The position numbers and the translations under genes were made by a program. A DNA stretch of 64,000 nt from Triatoma infestans. Taxonomy: Eukaryota; Arthropoda; Insecta; Hemiptera; Reduviidae. The stretch lies in the NCBI GenBank assembly GCA_011037195.1, contig JAAEAF010000220.1:62001-126000 (forward strand), written 5' to 3'. Under the pieces are notes generated by a model. It did not search any database, had not been told where the DNA came from, and worked only from the letters and a program-made list of their open reading frames with translations. This document shows positions 1 to 10,789 of the stretch, piece after piece. How positions within the stretch are numbered: the first letter of the stretch is position 1; each line of letters opens with the position of its first letter.

Positions 1-192
1 TTTCCACAAGTATTTTTTATTTGAGCCTCCCTACGTATTCTGTTATAATAAAGAGATGCTAACTTCGTTTTTGTATGATTTATTTGCAAGCCAAATGACT
101 TCGCACATTTCTCTAGCTGGTCATAATAATCTTCTTCATCACTATTTATTGAAACATTTAACATAAAATTTGTCATGTTATATAGAACTGTA
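1..192 (-). pseudogene. Fragment of non-LTR reverse transcriptase (candidate), cut by the window edge
   Basis: Read on the minus strand, an open frame of about 64 codons runs off the left edge of the window. Its centre holds an acidic patch (SDEEDYYDQ) followed by LEKCAKSFGLQINHTKTK. This resembles the stretch after the catalytic YxDD of non-LTR reverse transcriptases, where a helix with LE..AK..GL is followed by IN..KTK. The YxDD itself is not recognisable, so the copy is either decayed or only its downstream part survives. The fragment stops where the 3' end of a family D repeat begins, at about 209. The call rests on a short motif match by eye; a chance open frame is possible, although the match covers about 20 residues. 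Confidence 0.4.
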
Positions 193-208
193 GCAACAGT
201 AATGAGGG

Positions 209-244
209 CAAGTCGTGTGATCGTTTCACACAAATTTTTTTTTA
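209..244 (+). repeat. Family D repeat, 3' terminus only
   Basis: Contains AGTCGTGTGA followed by TTTCACAC and a T-run. This is the 3' hairpin end seen in many other family D copies in this window. Nothing upstream belongs to the family, so only the terminus survives. Confidence 0.55.
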
Positions 245-1115
245 TTAAGATTATCTGCTCCCCTCATGAAAAAAAATTAAAAGAAAAAACAGAAAGCAAT
301 AAAATAAACACATAAATCTTTCATACAATTTTAATGGTTGCAACCACCCCCTCCCATACACAAACAAAGTGCCGTCGTCCATAAATCCACAAAGATACTA
401 TAAAACCACAAAAGAAGTTCATAAATTGATGCCTATACACACACCAGGGTGGTGGCGAACTCTTCACAATATTTATGAATTAATATTTACGACCAGTTGT
501 GTTTATAAAAAAAACTGTCCAACAGATTTATGTATTTAAAAAAATGATTGTATGAATAAAGAAATTTTTAACGGTAGGGGGTGAAAAAAAAGATTCAGTT
601 AGCAGTGTTGCCTGGCTAGGGGAAATAATAGAAATAAATAAATAAATTTCCCTACTCAAGTGCCGTCGCTAAGACACATGCCAAAAATATATCCGTCCTT
701 CTACTATATTTGATAATAAATAACAATAATCATAATGGCTTCTTGTATAAATAAGTAGAATACAATAAAGAGATGACCTAAATGAGGGGATGAATATGTA
801 GGGGTGTAAGAGCAACAGTTATGATTTACCACCTAAAACTATCCTTCTCCCTCCCCAAAGAAGGGAAATGATTTAACATCAATTGATACACAGAGAACAA
901 CAAAAAGCGGCCCAAGGAGAGGGGAGATTTAAAATTCATTCAAAAGACTAATAATAATAAAGGGGTCGCCACTTTTTCCCCTTATTTTTTATTTGATGAA
1001 ATGAATGCACTTCATGGGGTAACAAACTAGATTTAAATGTTATTATTTTGTGGCCGTTTTAAACAAGGGTTAAAAAACAAGGTGGTATAAAGTGGTCATT
1101 TTGAACCCAGTAAAT
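245..1115. other. AT-rich stretch, no gene seen
   Basis: Simple A- and T-runs and short ATAA-rich patches. No open frame resembles a known protein, and no structured RNA or clear repeat terminus was recognised. Confidence 0.6.
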
Positions 1116-1119
1116 TAAG

Positions 1120-1760
1120 GCTGCTCGCTTAGTCGGAGAAAAAATCAAAATAAAGACATCACGAAGTTATAAATGAGAATTTTGCTTCAACTTGGAATTT
1201 GATCTACTTTCTGTAACTGCTGGTAAAGGAAGTATTGTCAAATTTTCTGAACTTAGAAGGCTTCGGGTGAACAATAGATGTTATCAATATCTGCTATAAC
1301 AATATTCACTACAACAATCTAACCCCACCCCGCCACCAAAAAATGAATTTTCCTGCAGAAATATACCAAATAAAAGTGATAGCTCTTAATATGTATAATT
1401 GATATAAAAAGTAGAAAATCGTTAGAGCCATTTTCGGAAAAAATCGCAAAAAAGTGAAAAAAACATTCGGTAAGTGGTACTTCCGGTTAAGGAATTTTGG
1501 CAGACAACATACTGTCGGATCCCATGGTGATACTTAAACAGATTGTCAAGTTTGACCTTCTACGTGAACAGCGAACAATCGAAAAATTGCAGAAAGTTCA
1601 AACATTCTGACATTCTATTTGTCAACAAAAGGTTTGCTGACACACACACAGAAAAAGAAGCCATTTCCTAAAAACCATTTCTTTGGACTCAGAGGACCTC
1701 AAAACATTCATTTCCAGTAAAACTTGTAACCAAACTTGGGCTACCAAGCGATAGCTACTA
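1120..1760 (-). repeat. Family D repeat, partial copy
   Basis: Contains the family's recurrent blocks in minus orientation: the ACTTCCGGTTAAGGAATTTTG block near 1480, the GGATCCCATGGTGATAC block near 1518, an ACACACACA tract near 1640, and the GGACTCAGAGGACCTCAAAAC block near 1685. The 5' hairpin is not clear. Confidence 0.7.
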
Positions 1761-1825
1761 AGTTATCGCGGAATCTGTTACAAGGAAAAAGAAAAATTTG
1801 CCTTCCAGCAAGCTCAGAGTAAGCC

Positions 1826-1837
1826 GGGGGGGGGGGG
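1826..1837 (+). repeat. Homopolymer run of 12 G
   Basis: Twelve consecutive G residues in an otherwise AT-rich context, just outside a family D copy. Confidence 0.9.
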
Positions 1838-2455
1838 ATTCACATAAATTATTTAACATTTCGTAGTGCAAACACCTTACATAAATGAAGGGCAGGGAAT
1901 AAACACAGACAGAACGATTATTTGCTATAACCTTTATTATAGTCCAAATGCAACTACAGAAATATTTGCTAGACTATAAATGATCTGTACCTTTGTCGCT
2001 TTGCGGAACTCTTTTGACGGTAAAGCAGCACTAATTCGTAAACTAATTGCAGAAATTTTCACAGAGAGGAGGAAATAATGTTTAACTTGAACCAAAGTTT
2101 CATACTATAAGTGAGACCTGAAAAATATCTTTCTGACGGGCTTCGATGACCACTACCAAAAAAAAACAACATCAAATTCATCCCGGGTTGGACACCAGAA
2201 ACATCTATCTCCGAAGAAACCTAATAATAGGCAGTATGAACGAGACAAGGGTTTTTGTACCAAACTGCTGAACTGCTGATAAATTGGTAAGATAATGGCC
2301 GTAAAAAAAAACAAAAAAAACAAAACCTATATTTTGTCATTCTGCTAACTAGGGATTGAACTTGGTAATTTATTGCTTAGACCAAACTGAAAGTTCTTAT
2401 TGTAAGAGGGGAATTTTGAGGGTGCTAAATTTAAATCCACAAAATATCTTTTTAC
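1838..2455. other. No gene seen; old repeat-like AT-rich sequence
   Basis: Scattered words resemble family D modules (for example near 2275-2420), but no terminus or open frame can be defended. Confidence 0.5.
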
Positions 2456-2457
2456 TT

Positions 2458-3275
2458 TCACTTACTCCTTAATCTTACACTTACTCACTTACTAGTAAGT
2501 AAGAGGAAGTATTATTGCAAAAGTGTCAGATTTTCGTAACTCACCGGTTCTGTGGGGCCTTGAACACGAAATCTTTTTTTTTTTTTTTGAGAATGGTGTG
2601 TGTTAAAAGAATATCTCAAAAACAAAAAGTCGCAGGAAATTAAGACCTGGTGATCCGCTTAGTTAAATATCACCGCATCAGATCCAAAGATTTCGGGCAA
2701 AATCTCAAAAAGTCCGACTTTACAGAATTTTTTTTTTCGTGATTTTCTTTAAACTTCGTATCTATACTTTTATTTGAATTACTTTTTGGGGGTTTTGGGG
2801 GAACAGTAGCGTCATACTTTAGGTTAAAGTACCACTGCTGTATAATATTTTACACCTGCTTAATATAAATACACATTAGAGGGTTGATAGTAATCTAAAT
2901 TTGTATAAAATCGATTAACGAAAGTTTATAGAAGAGGCTTTTGAATTTCTTGGAATTTTCTCAAAAATGGTCACAACGATTTTCTTTAAACTTGGGATGA
3001 TTGTTGCATAGATAAGAAACGTTTCACTTTTGTTTGAAACATTTTTCTGAAAAAATTGAATTTTTAGGGGGGAGGTATTGGGGGTCTGTCAGTTAGTTTA
3101 AATATAAATTTACTCAAGCTTTCTTGGTTTTGATATAGAGTGCTCCACATAATGCCGCTCAGGTATAGAAGTAAAATTCCCACACCAACAAAACACTGCA
3201 ATTTTAAAGGAAATTTCTTGATGAAATTGTATTAATTAGGGTAAAAGAAAGACGTGTGAGTGTTTCATGCCATTT
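2458..3275 (+). repeat. Family D repeat, nearly full copy
   Basis: Begins with a degenerate hairpin of CTTACTCCTTAATCTTAC and GTAAGTAAGAGGAAGT. It continues through the 'ATCTCAAAAACAAAAAG' and 'ATTTTCTTTAAACTT' blocks, the latter occurring twice about 245 bp apart and marking two internal modules. It ends with GTAAAAGAAAGACGTGTGAG and TGTTTCATGCC, matching the family's 3' hairpin. No coding capacity. Confidence 0.8.
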
Positions 3276-3869
3276 TATACTATTGGTCATCAAAAGACGA
3301 ATATAAGTATAAAAGCAAAAAATTTTTAATCAGTAAAGGCGGGAAAAAAAAGAAATTTTAAAGACTATGTGAAACGGGATTCGATACTTCTGAAGTTTTT
3401 TTTTATACTGCTTTTTAATTTATTTCCTTAATTTTCTATAACATTATAGTTTTATCATAATAAGAGAGAGAGTGACAGAAGTAGGGGGTGTTTAAATTTA
3501 TATTATAACAGGTGAACTAGGTTGTACAATAGCAGTGATCGATTTCCAACGATAAGGAAATGAAAACCTGAAACTAGGTCAGTGTGTTAATAATATCAGT
3601 TCTTGAATATATAATGTAGTAGCTAGCTTGGAAATATAGCTGCCTAGTAATCTAGTAAAAGGCTTCAAAATCCCGCACCTCTTAGTAAACTACAGAATAC
3701 GCTTGCGTATAAAGAGAGAGAGAGAGAGAAAGAGTAAGCATGAATCAAGAATGAGATAGAGATGCGGCAGAAGATTGCCAGGAAGTAATACGCTGGAGAA
3801 TTGAGAAAAGTTTTAATCAAGTTATCAAGTAAGCAAAGGGTGTCACAATAAAAATAGCTGTTGGTTACT

Positions 3870-4330
3870 ATTATAATTGCTTTCTTAAAGAAAGGAGAAT
3901 TGCAATCGTGACAAATTGAGTTTACCACTGAAATACATATTTTGAGGTCAATTGAGTAGAAGAAAAACGTTTCTCGCGAATGGTGTGCGGTGTGTGTGCT
4001 GAACAAAATCGCCCAAAAAAGAAAAATCACAGCAAGCTGAAACTCAAAACACAATATTCGGTGTAAGTTCACCTCACCGCATTTTATATGTTCGTTTCGT
4101 GTCGATCAAAAACTACGTATCTACCAAAGGTACACGTTACTGAAAGTATTTTTCCACTTTTCTGTTGCGATTTTCTCGAAAACAGCCACAACTAGTTTCT
4201 TTAAACTTAGAATGCATGCTAACTGAAAAAAATAAGCCGATCACTTTTATTCAGATTTATATTTTTTTACTCCTGCACAATAAAGTGTTTGTTTTCTCTT
4301 ACTCCTTGTAAAAACGAAGTATTGTGATCA
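3870..4330 (+). repeat. Family D repeat, 5' part
   Basis: Matches the family's 5' segment: AATTGCAATCGTGACAAATT, then the FD block around ATACATATTTTGAGGTC, a GTGTGTGTG tract near 3990, and one ATTTTCTCGAAAACAG module near 4170. Open frames reading across it are repeat translations, not genes. Confidence 0.7.
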
Positions 4331-4339
4331 AATGTTTTT

Positions 4340-4670
4340 AGCGATTGCTCTGTTGGTGGAGGTTATCTGAATAAACTATCTCAACAAACCTTAAAGGAAA
4401 TCGTTGACAGAAGTTTTCGAGAAAACAGCGAAAAACTGGAAAAAAAAAAGTGAGTAAAGAAGTCGCGAACTTCCGGTTATGGATTTTGACCGAAACCTTG
4501 GCGTGTCAGATCCTTAGTATCTCTAAACGGAACGAATACAAAGTTTATGATTTCCGAGATTTTTGTTTTGTTTTTAAGACTCCGGGGACCTCTAAATATG
4601 TATTTCTTGTGAAAACTTAATTTTGAAAATTTTAAACTTACGTAATACATACTTTCTCTTACCCACACGC
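4340..4670 (-). repeat. Family D repeat, partial copy
   Basis: Minus-oriented segment carrying GGAAATCGTTGACAG, the ACTTCCGGTTATGGATTTTG block near 4468, and the GACTCCGGGGACCTC block near 4580. It lies tail-to-tail with the preceding plus copy. Confidence 0.65.
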
Positions 4671-4679
4671 ACTCTGTGC

Positions 4680-5470
4680 TGCGTTAATTTAATAAATAGT
4701 TACAGATGTTCTCCGGTCGCCCCCCAAACATGGAAAGTGGAAGAGGGAGAAAGAATGTGGAGACCAATTTTTATTTTATACAATACCTGTATGTGATACT
4801 TCATTATATTCATTTGTTGCGCGCATGCTCTCTTTTAAACCCTCCTCAAACTAAACTCATCGTTAGCTTCTACTATTCTCATTGCATACTTCTATTATAA
4901 CGCCTTACTATTCAAAATACTAACGTTCACTTCGTTCCGTTTTGATTTATGAACTAAACGGAAAAGAAAAAGAAGCAAACAAAGGAATCAGAAGGTCTTT
5001 ATGAAGTATGTAATAATAATAATAACAGTAATAAAAAGTAATAATAATACTAATCACAAGCTATTGATGTGTTATTTCAATAAAAAAAGCCTCTATCAAA
5101 AACTCAATTCTTATTCCCCCAGATGCCGCCTAAATTCTTGTTTCTTTTGTTTTGTCTTTTCAGTATATTAAAAAAAAACTCCAGAGAGCGTGACGAAACG
5201 AAGTGCAGGATTATATTATAAGGAGCATCACTATAACGCCCTTCAGCCCTGAAGGCAAAACTTAATTACTTTATTAATACTTACAAGTATCTGAAGATCA
5301 TTTTTCATAAAATTATGTAATAGAAAATTATTATTTATATGTATGTACATTCTGCTCTGTAAAGCGTGAAAAATACTCATAACTTTCCACTAATGTTTTA
5401 TGTATAAAACAGGAAATTTATTATTTACATAATTTATATATTAATTTACAAGAAATTAATAATAAAACAA
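4680..5470. other. AT-rich interval, no gene seen
   Basis: Includes an AATAAT-rich simple stretch near 5010-5050. The 64-codon frame at 4706-4900 has no recognisable features and is not supported as a gene. Confidence 0.55.
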
Positions 5471-5475
5471 AACTG

Positions 5476-5835
5476 AGTGTTTTACACCATATCTTTTTTT
5501 ATATTAAGAGGTTATCTTTACAGAAAAGTATTAAATTAATTCAAGGACGACTAACGTCTATCCCTTCCCTTTTACAACTCCTTTAATATCAATTTTTCGA
5601 AAGAAAACGATTCAAATGAAAGCGGTAGATTTATATGCATGTAGTGCATTATACCAAGTTTAAAGAAAATCGTTTGGATGACTTTCGAGAAAGTCGTAAA
5701 AAAAACTTCACCAGGTCGTGGAATTTTTTATTTATTATTTTTTTTATTCCTTTATATTGGCTCCCCTGCTGGTATACTTAAACAAAATATCAAGTTTTAA
5801 GCCAACCGTGATTATTTCGCTTTTGAGTTAAAGCG
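5476..5835 (-). repeat. Family D repeat, partial copy
   Basis: Opens with GAGTGTTTTACACCATAT, a form of the family's 3' hairpin read in minus orientation. It then carries AAGTTTAAAGAAAATCG near 5660 and the GGTATACTTAAACAAAATATC block near 5770. Confidence 0.65.
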
Positions 5836-6336
5836 TTCACAGATTAACACTCACAAACTCAAACACACATACGACACAGCAGAAAGAAAAGAACATTTAT
5901 TCGACATTATTCAACTCTAACTAGCCCACCACCAACATCTAGTTGCAATATGTGAAAACAAGAACAAAACATCCTAGCGTAAAATCGGGTTTAGCTACCC
6001 AACACGGGGCGCCTTCTACATGTTTTATTTGTAACCTATATCCACATTTTTTTTTGTTACCCATATACGACCTCAACCGTACGGTTTTCTTAATACGTTA
6101 TTTCAATTTTTAAATATTATTTTACAGTGAGTGGGGGCGGGGCGAATGGAACCAAGTTTTATCCCGCTTATTTTTGACACTCTGGTTATATATAAGTCAT
6201 AAAAATTGAGTAACAAGAGTTAATTACTAGAAAAGCAGTAGTCTGATAGATCGATTTTATAATAATCAGACATCTCTAGCCACTAATTGGTTCCCAACCA
6301 GTCATACTACAGATCGAATGAATGATAGCTATACAC
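5836..6336. other. No gene seen
   Basis: AT-rich sequence between a family D copy and the probable solo LTR. No element terminus or reading frame stands out. Confidence 0.5.
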
Positions 6337-6734
6337 TGTAACGCAGCCACGAATGCCATCTAGGGGAAGAAGCAGGCACCTCAAGTTGTTCTCCTCGTGG
6401 CCGCTGAGAAACGCTACCGAGGCGCTTCTGGACTGTTCTATACCGGTCCACCGCGGTCTGGAAGAGTCTAGACCTTCTCCAGAGGTATAAACAGGAGAAG
6501 AACAGTTCGAGTGAGTCAGTTTTGCATTTAGATTTAAATGGAGTATGCGCTTGTGAAAAAAGGATAAAAAGTGAACTGAGAGAACTTTTGTTGGTTTATA
6601 CAGTGTATTTCAGTGTTTTATTTGTAATTTATTGTGTTGAACAATAAATTGGTGTTGTTAGAAGTTTAGTGTATTCTATCTAAACCGAACCCACTTAGCA
6701 ACTAGTTGCAGTAGCTAGTATGAAATACATTACA
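6337..6734 (+). mobile_element. Probable solo LTR (Gypsy-like)
   Basis: A 398-bp block of higher GC than its surroundings begins TGTAACGC and ends ATTACA, so it is bounded by a TGTAA...TTACA inverted terminal pair typical of LTRs. Inside are a TATA-like GTATAAAC near 6485, a downstream CAGTTCGAGTGAGTCAGTTT segment where transcription would start, and an AATAAA signal at 6643-6648 followed by a GT-rich stretch. This is the U3-R-U5 order expected for an LTR in plus orientation. I find no internal gag-pol on either side and no convincing target-site duplication. It is therefore either a solo LTR that has lost its duplication or an LTR-like single element. Assignment to Gypsy rests only on the style of the termini. 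Confidence 0.5.
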
Positions 6735-6979
6735 ATATGTTTACGTATAATAAAAGCTTCTATTACGCAAAAGATGCAGATAATAGGGGTCATATGCATG
6801 ATTTGAAGAACGCATTTGTTCTTCTCTTATATACTATATACATGTACATACAGGCTTAAATATAAAATACAAAGGGTAAATAATAAGGTCATTTAAATCT
6901 AGCCACACACAACAGTTTAATTGAGAGAAGTGCATACCCTTTACAGTATGACGAATTAACTAAAAAATAAAAATAAAAA

Positions 6980-7905
6980 TCTGGTGTGATACACTCACAC
7001 AACTTTCTCTTACACCAGATTTCAAAATAAATTTTATAGTTAGTGCACCAAATTTAATGAAATTCGTCGGTGTTATTATGGAAGAAATAGCAAAAACTGA
7101 AAAAATTGTTGAGTAAAAGCGCGATTTACTAATTTTCTCGAAACTCGGAATTTTGGTCATCTATTTACTTCTAATTAATTCTGTTTGGGTGGTAGAATTG
7201 TATAATCAACTATGATAGCACTTTAGAGAAAAACACCTCCCTCAAAACCCTTAAATGACTTTACCAGAAGAAACTTTCATATAAAAGTTGTAGCTCTTTA
7301 TAAGTGTAGTTCACATTTCTAGTTTAAAGAAAATTGTTGTGGTCGTTTTAGAGAAAATACCAGAAATCTGAAAAATACATTTCAGTAAAAATGCATTTCC
7401 GGTCATCCGATTTATTTCAAACTCGGAATTTCAACAAAAATATTTGATTCTAATTAATATTATTAAGATGACATAATTTTATAGTAAACTGAAATAGCAC
7501 CTAACCCCTCTCACAAAAGTGCTCTTAAATGAATTTTTCCAGAGAAAATGTTTTAAATAACTTTAAAGTACTTTGTATGTGTATTTGTTATCAAAAGTTT
7601 AAAGAAAATCGTCAGGGAAAATCGCAAGAAAGTAAAAAAACCAGTAGGTAAAGTGGTACTTCCGGTTGAGGAATTTTGACCGCTGACCTACTGTCGGATC
7701 CCATGGTGATGCCTAAACGGATTATCTAGACTGAACTTTCAATGATTTTTAGTTTTTGAGCTATGCTGTTCACAAACACTAATAGTAATTTTTGCTGAAC
7801 ACACACACATACACACTAATTTCTATAAGCTGTATTTTCGTGTTCAGAGGACCTGAAAATTTGTGTTTCACATAAATTCATTTCTAAATCAGTCCTCTTA
7901 GTACT
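6980..7905 (-). repeat. Family D repeat, full-length copy
   Basis: Starts with TCTGGTGTGATACACTCACAC then AACTTTCTCTTAC, the 3' hairpin and terminal motif of the family in minus orientation. Three internal modules follow, marked by GCGATTTACTAATTTTCTCG (7122), ATTTCCGGTCATCCGATTT (7393) and ACTTCCGGTTGAGGAATTTTG (7660), giving spacings of about 270 bp. The GGATCCCATGGTGAT block lies at about 7696 and an ACACACAC tract near 7800. The 5' hairpin is eroded. Confidence 0.85.
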
Positions 7906-8233
7906 GTTCATTATAAATAATTGTGAGTTCTACTAATTTTGGGTCTTGTTAAAAAAGCAGACGCCACCTGTTTATTATTGGAATTCCACCATACAGTTGG
8001 CGGCACATATATGAATCTAGAAGACCCCTTGATGTTTCACATTGTACCTAGTTTCTTCGTTTTTCAAGGGCCCACAGTGCTTAGTGTACGCTCCAGTTAC
8101 TAGATCTCGAAAGTTCTCCGAGTGATTTACACTCCGAGTGGATTACAATTCAGCGTTATTAATGTTAATGTGCCTTAATTGGTACGTTGATATTATCTAA
8201 ATATCGAAAAGATAAAATTAAAAATTGTCCTAT
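7906..8233 (+). other. Unassigned segment upstream of the 5.8S-like sequence, possible ITS1 remnant
   Basis: This unique-looking segment lies immediately before the 5.8S match and shares no blocks with family D. Its position is that of ITS1 if the 5.8S came in as part of an rDNA unit. ITS1 has no conserved motif that I can check, so this rests on position alone. Confidence 0.25.
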
Positions 8234-8375
8234 TACCCTGAGCAGCGGATCACTCGGCTCGTGAGTCGACGAAAGACGCAGCAAACTGGGCATCGTCATG
8301 TGAACTGCAGGACACATGAACATCGACACTTTGAACGCATACTGCGGCTCTAGAATTCTATCGAGAGGCCACGGT
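8234..8375 (+). rRNA. Orphan 5.8S rRNA-like sequence (probable pseudogene)
   Basis: The sequence carries the hallmark 5.8S blocks in order: GCGGATCACTCGGCTCGTG, a GTCGACGAAAGACGCAGC block corresponding to the GATGAAGAACGCAGC region, TGTGAACTGCAGGACACATG, AACATCGACACTTTGAACGC, and ATACTGCGGCTC. The 3' part continues through a plausible GGCCACG end, so nearly the full ~150-nt molecule is present. Several differences fall in normally conserved positions (CGAAAGACG for TGAAGAACG, AAACTGGG for TAACTGCG), suggesting a decayed copy. No 18S or 28S sequence is visible nearby; instead a purine satellite begins directly after it. It is therefore outside a normal rDNA array, arriving as an rDNA fragment or by retroposition. 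Confidence 0.85.
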
Positions 8376-9347
8376 TCCAAGAAGAAGAGGCTAGAGAAGA
8401 AGAAGATGACTGGAGAAAAAGAAGAAGAAGAAGACTAAGGAGAAGAAGAAGATGGCTGGAGAAGAAGAAGACTGGAGGAGGAGAAGATGAAGAAGACTGG
8501 AGAGAAGAAGAAGTGAACACTAGAGAAGAAGAAGAAGACTGGAGGCGAAGAAGAAGACTGGAAGAGAAGAAGAAGTGACTGAAGAAGATTGGAGGAGAAG
8601 TAGAAGTGAACACTAGAGAAGAAGAAGAAGACTGGAGGAGAAGTAGAAGTGAACACTAGAGAAGAAGAAGAAGACTGGAGGAGAAGAAGAAGACTGGAGG
8701 AGAAGAAGAAGACTGGAGGAGGAGAAGAAGAAGAAGAAGACTGGAGGAGAAGTAGAAGTGAACACTAGAGAAGAAGAAGAAGAGTGGAGGAGAAGATAAA
8801 GACTGGAGGAGAAGAAGAAGACTGGAGGAGAAGAAGAAGTGTCTGGAGAAGATGAAGAAGACTGGTGGAGAAGAAGAAGGAGAAGACTGGAGGAGAAGAA
8901 GAAGACTGGAGAAGAAGAAGAAGACGAATGGAGAAGAAGAAGAACACTGGAGGAGGGGAAAAAGATGACTGGAGGAAAAGAAGAAGATGAAGAAGACTGG
9001 GGAAGGAGAAGAAGAGAAGACTAGAGAAGAAGAAGAAGACAGGAAGACCGGTGGATGGAGGAGAAGAATTCTGGAAGCTGGAGTATGGAGGAGGAGAAGA
9101 AGAAGATGAAGAAGACTGGAGGAGAAGAAGATAGCTGGAGAAGAAGAAGAAGAAGAAAAGGAAGAAGATGAAGAAGACCGAAGCAGAAGAAAAGACTAGA
9201 GAAGAAGAAGAAGAAGAAGACTAGAATACTGGAGAATGGAGGAGAAGAAGAAGACTGGAGGATGGAGGAAAAGAAGACTGGAAGCCAGGAGGATGGAGGA
9301 GAAGAAGAAGAAGATTGGAAGACTGGTGGATGGAGGAGAAGAAGAAG
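8376..9347 (+). repeat. GAA/GGA purine satellite, about 970 bp
   Basis: Nearly all bases of the plus strand are purines, built from irregular repeats of GAAGAAGAAGACTGGAGGAG, with a longer higher-order variant containing GTAGAAGTGAACACTAGAG at about 8544, 8603, 8648 and 8753. Such a tract can form triplex (H-DNA) structures. The long open frames on both strands (poly-Ser/Leu/Phe on minus, Glu/Arg-rich on plus) are consequences of the repeat and should not be read as genes. On the right it passes directly into a family D module at about 9350. Confidence 0.95.
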
Positions 9348-9349
9348 CC

Positions 9350-10095
9350 CACCCCTCCATCAAAAGCCCCCTTAAATGAATTTTCCTAGAGAAATGTTTT
9401 AAATAAAAGTTGTACATCTTTTTGTATGTGTAGTTTATATATAAAGTTCCAAGAAAATTGTCGGAGCCATTTTTGAGAAAATCGCGAAAAAGTGAAAAAA
9501 TCAATTAGTAAAGTGCTACAGTAAACGCACTTCGGCCATCCGATTTTTCAAATTCGGAATTTCAACAACATATTTAATTTTAATTAACATTATTTAGATG
9601 CACAATTGTATAATAAACTGAAATAGCACTTTAGAGGAAACCGTAACCCCACCCCTCGCTCAAAAGTACCCTTAAAAAAATTTTCCCGGAAAAACGTTAC
9701 AAATAAAAGTTGTAGCTCTTTGTATGTGTAGTTAACGTACCAAGTTTAAGAAAATTATTGGAGCCATTTTTGAGAAAATCGCAAAAAGTAACAAAAAAAC
9801 AACAACTAGTAAAATGGACTTCCGGTTGAGGAATTTTGACAGATAACCTACTGCCGGATCCCATGGTGATACCTAAACGGAATATCAAGTTTGAACTTTA
9901 TACGATTTTACGTTTTTGAGCTATGCTTTTCACATACATACACACACACACGCACACACAAACAGACCATTTTCTAAAATCCACTTTTTTGGACTCAGTG
10001 TACCTCAAAACGGATATTTCCGCTGAAAACTCGATATCGAAAATTTGACACGATTACAATACTTACTCTTACTAGGAGGAGTAAGAAAAAGTAAA
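9350..10095 (-). repeat. Family D repeat, 5' two-thirds, minus orientation
   Basis: Two modules are clear (CTTCGGCCATCCGATTTTTC at 9532 and ACTTCCGGTTGAGGAATTTTG at 9818, 286 bp apart). They are followed by GGATCCCATGGTGATACC at 9858, an ACACACACACGCACACAC tract near 9940, and the 5' hairpin CTTACTCTTACTAGGAGGAGTAAGAAAAAGT at 10061-10091. The 3' part is replaced by the purine satellite. Confidence 0.85.
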
Positions 10096-10785
10096 AATTG
10101 ATCATTAGTTTTGAGCAACACTATCAAGGCCCTTCTTAGAAAAAAAGGCTTCACTTTTTTTCTTTTCTTTTTTAAGCACGAGAGAAAGCTCATTGAAATT
10201 ATTGTGTATATTGTACAAAGGATGATACTCCATCAATTCACAGCAGCGGCATGTACGTCAACTCTTCTAAACAATATAATATCGATGTCTATAGTGACAG
10301 AGAGAGTGTGAGAGGGAGCGATAAGGAAATAAAAAGAACTATCGAGGATCTCGTGTACATCGTTCTCAACGATTATGTAATCATTTCGGTTGCGCGTGCA
10401 TGCCCCCCTTCCCCTTGACAGAAAAAATAAAACCATTTTATTTGACTAGTGGTGGGGCGATCTCCTAACATTGTTATTAAAGTAGACTTTACTTTTTTTT
10501 TTATTTTTTATTTGTTATATATAATTCTTATCAAAGAATTGTGATGCATTTAATCGAAGAATGAACAATAGAAATAGTGAGGAAGCCCTTTCTATTTCTA
10601 TTTTAATAGCTCTTGAAGAATGACGACTTTTTACTTTTTATATTATTTAAATGGAGTATATACTGCATGTATACTTTCTTTTAATTGTCGAAAAAGATTT
10701 CTTAGGATTGATAAGAGGTATTATTACATAATTACTGTTTTATTACACCATTATGATCCTAATATTTAACAGCTGTTACTTAAAA
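10096..10785. other. No gene seen
   Basis: AT-rich sequence with short open frames on both strands (10111-10311 plus, 10233-10436 minus) that overlap each other and show no recognisable domain. Confidence 0.5.
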
Positions 10786-10789
10786 AATA

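Noticed and set aside
8350..9024. Several open frames of 60-102 codons on both strands in the GAA/GGA region
   Set aside because: They are translations of the purine satellite (Ser/Leu/Phe-rich or Glu/Arg-rich) and have no independent support.
9196..9504. Related peptides such as FRDFLKNGSDNF and YNFYLKHFS recurring in frames at 9196, 9697, 15664, 21154 and 32712
   Set aside because: They come from the same family D module read in the same orientation. The frames do not extend across modules, lack conserved starts and stops, and differ from copy to copy, so similarity at DNA level explains them.
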